NCBI GenBank assembly: GCA_043736395.1 | Contig: JAYTCQ010000350.1 | Coordinates: 1 to 27,960, forward strand | Source of the DNA: JAFDVL01 sp043736395 | Lineage (GTDB): Bacteria; Acidobacteriota; Blastocatellia; RBC074 | DNA length: 27,960 nt | Direction: 5' to 3' | Shown here: one piece after another, positions 8,323-14,804 of the stretch | Position numbering within the stretch: the stretch's first letter is position 1 | Layout of the letters: each line of letters starts with the position of its first letter | Translations under genes and position numbers: made by a program | The notes under the pieces: generated by a model | What the model saw: only the letters and a program-made list of their open reading frames with translations | What the model was told of the DNA's origin: nothing | The model's database searches: none

Positions 8323-8760
8323 ATGGATATTGTCGAAATCCAATCATTGATCCCGCATCGTTATCCATTTTTATTAATCGATCGCGTGCTCGAAATTGAA
8401 CCGCTGAAGCGCATCGTCGCGATTAAAAATGTAACGATGAATGAACCATTTTTTCAAGGACATTTTCCCGGTGCTCCGGTGATGCCCGGCGTCCTCATCA
8501 TCGAAGCGATGGCGCAAGCAGGCGCAATTTTATTATTCCGCGAAGTCCCTGACCGCGAAAGCAAATTGATGTATTTCGCCGGAATCGAAAACGCCCGCTT
8601 CCGCAAACCTGTTGTTCCGGGCGATCAATTACGCTTTGAAGTTAACGTCCTCAAATACAAAATGGGCTTCTGCAAATTAGAAGGCAAAGCCTTCGTTGAC
8701 GGCAAACTCGTCTGCGAAGCTACAGTCCAGTCCGCCGTTGCGGATAAACCGGGGAAGTAG
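8323..8760 (+). CDS. fabZ: 3-hydroxyacyl-[ACP] dehydratase FabZ
   Basis: A hot-dog-fold dehydratase that removes water from 3-hydroxyacyl-ACP in fatty-acid elongation. It competes with LpxA and LpxD for the hydroxyacyl-ACP pool, which explains its usual place between them. The 145 residues fit the family. IPHRYPFLLIDRV (10-22) is the conserved start, and the active-site segment has H47 in FQGHFPG and E61 in LIIEAMAQ. KMGFCKLEGKAFVDG matches the family C-terminal strand. The gene has only a weak ribosome site and probably depends on transcription with lpxD. Confidence 0.96.
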   Translation: MDIVEIQSLIPHRYPFLLIDRVLEIEPLKRIVAIKNVTMNEPFFQGHFPGAPVMPGVLIIEAMAQAGAILLFREVPDRESKLMYFAGIENARFRKPVVPGDQLRFEVNVLKYKMGFCKLEGKAFVDGKLVCEATVQSAVADKPGK

Positions 8761-8781
8761 TTCGCAGTTCGCGGAAGGGAA

Positions 8782-8910
8782 GTTCGCAGTAATTATGAAC
8801 TGTATTTACTGCGAACCGCGAACTAATAACTGCAAACTTCTTCGCTGCGAACCGTGAACTAACAACTGCGAACTTCTTCGCTGCGAACCGCGAACTAACA
8901 ACTGCGAACT
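8782..8910 (+). repeat. 3 x 36-bp tandem repeat with flanking hairpin, directly before lpxA
   Basis: Three units begin with CTGCGAACC at 8809, 8845 and 8881. The first two are complete 36-base units, and the third stops at about 8910, five bases before the lpxA ATG. Units differ at only a few positions. Just upstream, GTTCGCAGTAA (8782-8792) is the exact reverse complement of TTACTGCGAAC (8806-8816), the latter overlapping unit 1, so a hairpin with a 13-base loop can form. Each unit is also internally made of CTGCGAAC/GCGAACT half-units. The 154-base gap has no gene, and the repeats occupy the place where the lpxA ribosome site would be expected. Confidence 0.85.
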
Positions 8911-8914
8911 TTTC

Positions 8915-9685
8915 ATGCTTCACCAGACCGCCATCATCAGTAACCAAGCTAACATCGGCAAAGATGTCTCCATCGGCCCGTATTCATTGGTCGGCGATCA
9001 CGTCACGCTTCACGATGGAGTGAAAATTGCCGGACACGTTGTCATCGAAGGGCCGTGCGAAATCGGCAGCGGAACAGAAATTTTTCCCTTCGCTTCGATT
9101 GGTCAGCCGCCGCAGGATCTGAAATACGATGGCGAAGAAACCAGGCTCGTGGTTGGTGAGAGAAATGTGATTCGCGAATACGTCACCATGAATCGCGGGA
9201 CGGCGGGCGGCGGCGGAATAACTACAATTGGCAACGATAATTTATTCATGGCGCAGGCGCACATCGCGCACGATTGTCATGTAGGTTCGAACATCGTTTT
9301 TGCAAATGCCGGAACACTCGCAGGTCACGTCGAAGTCAGTGATCACGCGACGATTGGGGCTTACAGCGCTGTGCATCAATATTGCCGCGTCGGTCGTCAC
9401 GCCTTCGTCGGAGGCTTTTCGGTAGTCGTAAAAGATGCGCTTCCTTACGCAAGAACAGTAGGCAATCACGCCAGTTGTTATGGAGCCAACGCGATTGGCC
9501 TGCGCCGCAAAGGCTTCACCAACGAGGCCATTCGCCAAATTCAACACGCCTTTCATATTCTTCTGACTTCCAAGCTGAACACCTCCCAAGCCTTAGAAAA
9601 ACTCAAAGCTGAAATGACCGGAATTCCTGAAGTGGATTACCTGATTGAATTTATTGAGACTTCTGAACGTGGCGTTGTGAAATAA
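8915..9685 (+). CDS. lpxA: Acyl-ACP--UDP-N-acetylglucosamine O-acyltransferase LpxA
   Basis: LpxA catalyses the first step of lipid A synthesis, moving a 3-hydroxyacyl chain from ACP to the 3-OH of UDP-GlcNAc. Its 256 residues match the family (E. coli 262). The hexapeptide-repeat beta-helix covers about 1-185 (IGKDVSIGPYSLVGD, IGSGTEIFPFASIGQPPQDLKY). H119 in AHIAHDC is the catalytic histidine (H125 in E. coli), and REYVTMNRGT (87-96) is family-typical. The C-terminal helical domain starts near GLRRKGF. No Shine-Dalgarno is visible because the tandem repeat ends just upstream, so translation may be coupled or inefficient. The expected downstream partner lpxB is absent here. The next gene is unrelated. 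Confidence 0.97.
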   Translation: MLHQTAIISNQANIGKDVSIGPYSLVGDHVTLHDGVKIAGHVVIEGPCEIGSGTEIFPFASIGQPPQDLKYDGEETRLVVGERNVIREYVTMNRGTAGGGGITTIGNDNLFMAQAHIAHDCHVGSNIVFANAGTLAGHVEVSDHATIGAYSAVHQYCRVGRHAFVGGFSVVVKDALPYARTVGNHASCYGANAIGLRRKGFTNEAIRQIQHAFHILLTSKLNTSQALEKLKAEMTGIPEVDYLIEFIETSERGVVK

Positions 9686-9771
9686 AGCGGGAGTAATATT
9701 TTCAAGTCATTCCCTTTGTTTAAATACAGCCACGAACTCCGAAAAAAAGAAACTTTCCTCTGTTGTCGTCG

Positions 9772-9780
9772 TGGTATAAT
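9772..9780 (+). promoter_or_regulatory. Extended -10 promoter element for the Asp-box/TIGR03437 gene
   Basis: TGGTATAAT (9772-9780) is a perfect TATAAT preceded by the TGn of an extended -10 element, about 60 bases before the ATG at 9843. No clear TTGACA lies at the right distance, as is common for extended -10 promoters. It separates this gene's transcription from the lpxA operon. Confidence 0.5.
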
Positions 9781-9842
9781 TCCCCCATCAAAATTCGGCC
9801 CCTTGCTAATTATTCCATCGTCTTTGATTGAAAGGGACAACG

Positions 9843-11621
9843 ATGATCTCAGCGCGAACAGTCAATCTCATAATTCTTACAGCCATTTTGGTTTTCGCAG
9901 GTGCAAACGCTTCAGCACAACCAACTCCTATTGCCTTTAATTCAATTCCTCATCCGGCCTCAAAACTGAATACGCTGATCGGATACGGTTCAAAGCTCAT
10001 TGCCGGAAATGTGGACGGCATTTTTGTTTCAGCGGACAATGGACAAACGTGGGTTGCTCAAAACGACGGGTTGCCCAGCCCCATCCAGATTTATCAGTTG
10101 GTCAGTTTGAATAATCTGATTTTTGCGGCGACGGACAAGGGAATCTGGAAATCCGACAACGAGGCGCAAGGCTGGAGCGATGTTGGCGCAGGAGTTCTAA
10201 CGAATCAAGCTGTTTCGGCATTGTATGTTCTGGGCGAAAATATTTTTGTGGGGACTTCTTCACCAACTCCGCCTCCTGGGACTCCTGGGGATCGTTCAGG
10301 AAAACTAATGCGATCCTCTGATTTTGGGCAAAGCTGGAAACAGGTGAATGCTGGATTACCAGTATTCAATTTTGTCTCAAGTATTTCCTCAATTGGAAAT
10401 ACCATTCTTCTAGTAATTGACAATTATCCATACGCACTTTTTAAGTCGAGCGATAATGGTAACTCCTGGAGAAGAGGTGGAGAGCCAGGAAACAATGCAA
10501 AATTGAAAACTATCGCAACTTCTGGTCCAATTATTTTTGCAATCGGCTCGCATACTCCGGGCGCACGCCCCTATGCCGCTCGATGGTCTTCTTCAGATTT
10601 AGGAGATTCGTGGAAGTTTATAGAGGAAAGAGGAGGACCATCTTATCTTCCCGTCTTTTGGAGTTTAGTAGTATCTGGGAGTAGTTTATTTTATTGCTAT
10701 CAACAAAGTCCATTCTCACCCGGAAGTAACCCTTATTCAAGTTTTGAAGGCGTTTTCTACGCGGAAAAGACATCAATAGCCGACTATAAAGGCAGATACG
10801 ACAGGGTTTTTTTAGTCAATGAGAAAATTTACCTGACAAAAGCTGAAATATATTTGGATACGCTCTTTGATCTCCTTCAAAGCAATAAAAAAGTCCTGAC
10901 TCCTGCTGCCACAATCGTTTCCGCCGCCAGTTACCAACTTACCTCGTTAGCGAGTGAGAGTATTGGTTCGGTGTTTGGCACTGGGATGGCGTTGACTACT
11001 GCCGCTGCCGCTGGAATGCCTTCGACCAGCCTTGAAAATGTTTCTGTATTCGTGAGGGATAGCGCGGGGACTGAAAAGCCTTCGCCACTTTTTTATGTTT
11101 CCCCGACGCAAATCAATTTTCAACTTCCGGCTGGGCTTGCTGGCGGCATGGGTATAGTGACCGTCAAGCTATACAATCAAATCGTAGCAAGTGGATTAAT
11201 TTTAATTGCGAATACTTCGCCCGGTTTATTTTCCGTCAACCAGACTGGAGAGGGCTTCGCCGCCGCTACGGTGCAAAGAGTTGCAGCCAACGGAGACGTG
11301 AGCTTTCAACCCATCGCGCAATATGATTCCAGCGTGCAGAAATTCATCCCGATTCCTATCAATGTGCAGTCAGGCACAGATCAAGCCTACTTAAACCTGT
11401 ACGGTACAGGCATTCGGGGGCGCAGCGAGATTGCGAATGTAAAAGCGACAGTAGATGGAATTGACGTTCCCGTTTCGTATTCTGGATCGCAGGGAACATT
11501 TCTCGGAGTTGATCAGGTCAACGTTCTGTTGCCATCCAGTCTGGCAGGCAAAAAAGAAGTAAGTGTGTTTTTGACCGTAGATAATGAAGTCGCCAATCCC
11601 GTTAAAATTTTCATTCAATAG
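9843..11621 (+). CDS. Secreted Asp-box propeller protein with TIGR03437 C-terminal domain
   Basis: A 592-residue exported protein. The signal peptide is 1-26 (hydrophobic 8-20, ending ANASAQ). The N-terminal half carries sialidase-type Asp-box (BNR) repeats: SADNGQTW at 63-70, SSDFGQSW at 158-165, SSDNGNSW at 202-209 and SSDLGDSW at 250-257, with a degenerate one near 104-111. These mark a beta-propeller, but I see no catalytic residues of a sialidase. Residues from about 352 to the end form the TIGR03437 domain, an immunoglobulin-like tail abundant in Acidobacteria (SPTQINFQLPAGL, LNLYGTGIRGRS, VDQVNVLLP). The likely role is cell-surface binding or adhesion, and no reaction can be assigned. 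The ATG at 9843 is preferred over a TTG at 9828 because AAAGGGA lies just upstream of it and the signal peptide follows directly. Confidence 0.85.
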   Translation: MISARTVNLIILTAILVFAGANASAQPTPIAFNSIPHPASKLNTLIGYGSKLIAGNVDGIFVSADNGQTWVAQNDGLPSPIQIYQLVSLNNLIFAATDKGIWKSDNEAQGWSDVGAGVLTNQAVSALYVLGENIFVGTSSPTPPPGTPGDRSGKLMRSSDFGQSWKQVNAGLPVFNFVSSISSIGNTILLVIDNYPYALFKSSDNGNSWRRGGEPGNNAKLKTIATSGPIIFAIGSHTPGARPYAARWSSSDLGDSWKFIEERGGPSYLPVFWSLVVSGSSLFYCYQQSPFSPGSNPYSSFEGVFYAEKTSIADYKGRYDRVFLVNEKIYLTKAEIYLDTLFDLLQSNKKVLTPAATIVSAASYQLTSLASESIGSVFGTGMALTTAAAAGMPSTSLENVSVFVRDSAGTEKPSPLFYVSPTQINFQLPAGLAGGMGIVTVKLYNQIVASGLILIANTSPGLFSVNQTGEGFAAATVQRVAANGDVSFQPIAQYDSSVQKFIPIPINVQSGTDQAYLNLYGTGIRGRSEIANVKATVDGIDVPVSYSGSQGTFLGVDQVNVLLPSSLAGKKEVSVFLTVDNEVANPVKIFIQ

Positions 11622-11747
11622 GATCGAAGAGCGCGATCTTCCGATTAAAAATTAATACTCCCCACGTAAGCCTTGCGGGTTTTTCTCACCTGTATAATCA
11701 TTCCTTCATCAGGTAAATTTCGAACGAAAATTTTTTCAGGAAAAACT

Positions 11748-14666
11748 ATGCTTACTCTTTTTCGCAAGCTTTTGGTGTTTGTTTTTGTGTTTGGATTCGC
11801 GCTCGCAGTTGCTGCGCAAAAGCGTCCGCTCACGCATCAGGATTATGATTCGTGGAAGTCAATTCAGGCTCCGCAGATTTCGCGCGATGGCAAATGGGTT
11901 GCGTACGCGCTCAGTGAACAGGACGGCGACGGCGAAATTATTGTCCGCAATATTGCGTCTGGAAATGAATGGAAGTCGCTACGCGGTTATCGTCCGCCCA
12001 CGCCTCCGCCCGATCCGTCTGATCCTGTTCCGCAAGGAAATTTTTTAGCCAATGCACGCTTGTTGCGCCCTGTGTTTACAGCCGATTCGCGCTTTTTAGT
12101 ATTTACGATTGAGCCAACCAAAGCTGAATTTGCACAGGCGAAAAAAGATAAAAAGAAACCGGAAGATATGCCGAAAAATTCGCTTGGAATTTTTGATTTG
12201 AGTACCGGACAAATCACGCGCATCGAACGCGTAAAATCTTTTCAAGTTCCCGAAGACGGCAACGGCTGGGTCGCGTACCAACTCGAAGCGAAGCTCGAAG
12301 AGAAAAAAACAGAAGCTCCAATTGAAGCTCCAAAACAAAATGATGACGCCGAAGATTTTCAGCGTGGACGCGCAGCTGCTGCAACAGGCAGCAAGAAAAA
12401 AGAATTCGGTACAGATTTAATTCTTCGAAATTTAAGTGATGGCAAAGAGCGTACGTTTTCTGATGCGCTGGATTTCAGCTTCAGCAAAGACGCGAAAACA
12501 TTGGTCTTCACTGTTGCCGCGAAGAAGGAAGAGAGCAATGGAATTTTTATCGCGACGCCTGGCAATGAAGGGGCTCCGGTTGAGTTGCTGGCGGGCAAAG
12601 GAAAATATTCGAAACTCACGTGGGACGAAGATCAAACGCAGCTCGCCTTCATCAGTGATCGTGATGATTCTGTCGCAAAGCAGCCAAAGTATAAAGTTTT
12701 CCACTGGACTCGCAGTAGCAGTGGAAAAGCTGTGGAAATTGACGCCAACCTTCGTGCAGATTTTGTGATTAGCGAAACTGCTGGAATTAATTTTTCCCAA
12801 GACGGTGCGCGATTATTTTTCGGAACTGCGCCTCCGCCTGAACCGGAAAAAGATGCCGAAGCCGATGCCAGCAGCGATGATAAAGTTGGTGTAGATTTAT
12901 GGCATTACAAGGATGATTACATTCAGCCGATGCAAAAGGTGCGCGCCGCCGCAGATCGTAATCGTTCTTATCGCGCTGTCTATCACATCAAGGAAAAGAA
13001 ATTTCTTCAACTCGCCGATGAAACTTTGCAAAACATCAACGCGTCAAATGATGGACGCTTAGCAATTGGCACAGATGATCGCGCCTATCGCACGATGACC
13101 GGATGGGAAACATTCGGCAGCATCAACGATGTCTATTTGGTCAATACAACTGATGGCACGCGGCGTTTGCTCAAACAAAAAAGTGAAGGCGCCGTGTCGT
13201 TTTCTCCGCAGGGAAAATACGCGCTCTATCACGACAACAAAGACTGGCACAGCATCAACCTAGCCGACGGTAAAGACACGAATTTGACCAAAAGTTTAGG
13301 TGTGAATTTTTGGCGCGAAGATTTCGATCAACCTGCGATAGTTCCGCCGTATGGTTCTGGAGGTTGGACGAAGGATGACAAATACGTTCTGCTTTACGAT
13401 CAATACGACATTTGGCAGGTCGCGCCCGACGGCAGCGGCGCGAAAAATTTGACCGACGGTATTGGTCGCAAAGAAAAAATTCAGTTGCGTTATGTGCGCC
13501 TCGATACTGACGAAAAATTTATTGATCCGACCAAATCATTGTTGCTGAGCGCAGAAAATTTAGAAACGCGCGACAGCGGTTTTTACCGCGACAAAGTTGA
13601 TGGCGGTCAGCCGGAAAAATTATTGATGGCGGCGAAAAATTTCAGCAATCCAACCAAAGCAAAAAATGCTGATGTATTGCTGTTCACGGCTTCGCGCTTT
13701 GATGAATTTCCTGATTTGCAAATCGCGGATGCAAATTTCAAAAGGCAAACAAAAATCAGCGACGCAGGCGCGCAAAAAGAAAAGTTTTTGTGGGGAACTT
13801 CAGAGCTGGTGCGCTTCAAAAATACTGACGGCGTACCCTTGAGCGGGATTCTCATCAAGCCTGAAAATTTCGACCCCGCGAAAAAATATCCGATGATCGT
13901 GTACATCTACGAAAAGATGACGAACACGCTGCACAACTTCACGAATCCGACGGTGACGAATTCGATCAACCGCACGTTTTATGCGAGCAACGGCTATTTA
14001 GTATTTTTGCCGGACATCGTTTACACGACGGGCTATCCAGGCGACAGCTCGATGAAATGTGTGATGCCCGGCGTGCAGGCCGTAGTTGATAAAGGCTTCG
14101 TGAATGAAGCCGCGATTGGCATTCAAGGTCACAGTTGGGGCGGCTATCAAATTGCATATATGGTCACGCAAACGAATCGTTTCAAAGCCGCCGCTCCCGG
14201 CGCAGTCGTAGCGAACATGACCAGCGCGTACAGCGGCGTTCGTTGGGGAACAGGATTGTCGCGGCAATTTCAGTACGAACATTCGCAGAGCCGCATCGGC
14301 GGAAATTTGTGGGAATACCCGATGCGATTTTTAGAAAATTCGCCGATCTTTCACGCGGATAAAATTAATACGCCATTGCTGACAATTCACAACGATGCGG
14401 ACGACGCAGTGCCGTGGTATCAAGGCATCGAATTTTATTTAGGATTGCGGAGACTCGGCAAAGAAATCTACATGTTTTCGTACAACGGCGAACCACACAA
14501 TTTGCGTCGCCGCGCGAACCAAAAAGATTATACGAGAAGGATGCAGGAATTTTTTGACTACGAATTAAAAGGCGCCACGAAGCCTGAATGGATGGAAAAA
14601 GGCATTCCGTATTTGCAGCGCGAGAAGGAAAAAGAAAAATATAAAACCGCGAGTGATGCGAAGTAA
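11748..14666 (+). CDS. Secreted S9-family (prolyl oligopeptidase-type) serine peptidase
   Basis: A 972-residue exported peptidase. The signal peptide is 1-23 (MLTLFRKLL... ending VAAQ). A long beta-propeller of WD40/PD40-like blades spans roughly 30-700 (for example ISRDGKWVAYAL, FSPQGKYALY), with an acidic/lysine-rich insertion near 200-230. A C-terminal alpha/beta hydrolase follows. The catalytic triad is clear: S796 in GHSWGG, D885 in HNDADDAVP and H917 in GEPHNLRRR. S9 enzymes cut short peptides or N-terminal dipeptides, the propeller restricting access. Periplasmic or extracellular peptide scavenging is inferred. It is longer than typical S9B/S9C members (700-800 residues) because of the extended N-terminal region. 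The ATG at 11748 has AGGA just upstream, and the longer frame from 11673 starts at TTG without a ribosome site. The C-terminus EKEKYKTASDAK is echoed in the pseudogene at 26557. Confidence 0.93.
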   Translation: MLTLFRKLLVFVFVFGFALAVAAQKRPLTHQDYDSWKSIQAPQISRDGKWVAYALSEQDGDGEIIVRNIASGNEWKSLRGYRPPTPPPDPSDPVPQGNFLANARLLRPVFTADSRFLVFTIEPTKAEFAQAKKDKKKPEDMPKNSLGIFDLSTGQITRIERVKSFQVPEDGNGWVAYQLEAKLEEKKTEAPIEAPKQNDDAEDFQRGRAAAATGSKKKEFGTDLILRNLSDGKERTFSDALDFSFSKDAKTLVFTVAAKKEESNGIFIATPGNEGAPVELLAGKGKYSKLTWDEDQTQLAFISDRDDSVAKQPKYKVFHWTRSSSGKAVEIDANLRADFVISETAGINFSQDGARLFFGTAPPPEPEKDAEADASSDDKVGVDLWHYKDDYIQPMQKVRAAADRNRSYRAVYHIKEKKFLQLADETLQNINASNDGRLAIGTDDRAYRTMTGWETFGSINDVYLVNTTDGTRRLLKQKSEGAVSFSPQGKYALYHDNKDWHSINLADGKDTNLTKSLGVNFWREDFDQPAIVPPYGSGGWTKDDKYVLLYDQYDIWQVAPDGSGAKNLTDGIGRKEKIQLRYVRLDTDEKFIDPTKSLLLSAENLETRDSGFYRDKVDGGQPEKLLMAAKNFSNPTKAKNADVLLFTASRFDEFPDLQIADANFKRQTKISDAGAQKEKFLWGTSELVRFKNTDGVPLSGILIKPENFDPAKKYPMIVYIYEKMTNTLHNFTNPTVTNSINRTFYASNGYLVFLPDIVYTTGYPGDSSMKCVMPGVQAVVDKGFVNEAAIGIQGHSWGGYQIAYMVTQTNRFKAAAPGAVVANMTSAYSGVRWGTGLSRQFQYEHSQSRIGGNLWEYPMRFLENSPIFHADKINTPLLTIHNDADDAVPWYQGIEFYLGLRRLGKEIYMFSYNGEPHNLRRRANQKDYTRRMQEFFDYELKGATKPEWMEKGIPYLQREKEKEKYKTASDAK

Positions 14667-14790
14667 CGCGGCAGCGTTTGGAGTGCGACGACTTGTCGTC
14701 CGCTTTGGTAGAGGTTTTCATCGCTGTGGATTCGTGATGTACGTCAATACCAAAGCTACGCCAAGCCGTCGCACTCCAAACGCTCCGCGC
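14667..14790. repeat. Long inverted repeat between the convergent S9 peptidase and NB-ARC genes
   Basis: The left arm, about 14667-14710, pairs with the right arm, about 14748-14790. AGCGTTTGGAGTGCGACG (14673-14690) is the exact reverse complement of 14767-14784, and GCTTTGGTA (14702-14710) of TACCAAAGC (14748-14756). The stretches between are partly complementary, giving arms of about 43 bases around a 37-base loop. It fills the 138-base gap between two convergent genes, so it may be a bidirectional terminator. Its length and symmetry also fit a MITE- or REP-like repeat, which only a search of the rest of the genome could show. Confidence 0.75.
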
Positions 14791-14804
14791 TAATGATGGT
14801 AAGC

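Noticed and set aside
8809..8910. Possible CRISPR array
   Set aside because: The units are contiguous tandem copies with no unique spacers, and no cas genes are present.
8720..8947. Minus-strand frame with a 12-residue repeated peptide (KFAVVSSRFAAK)
   Set aside because: It is the translation of the 36-base tandem repeat on the opposite strand, overlapping fabZ and lpxA ends. There is no start signal.
9843..11621. Annotation as a sialidase because of Asp-box repeats
   Set aside because: Asp boxes are structural. The catalytic arginine triad and the Tyr/Glu pair of sialidases are not apparent.
11623..11645. Weak hairpin after the TIGR03437 gene (ATCGAAGA/TCTTCCGAT with a bulge)
   Set aside because: Short, bulged and without a following T-run, so I cannot support it as a terminator.
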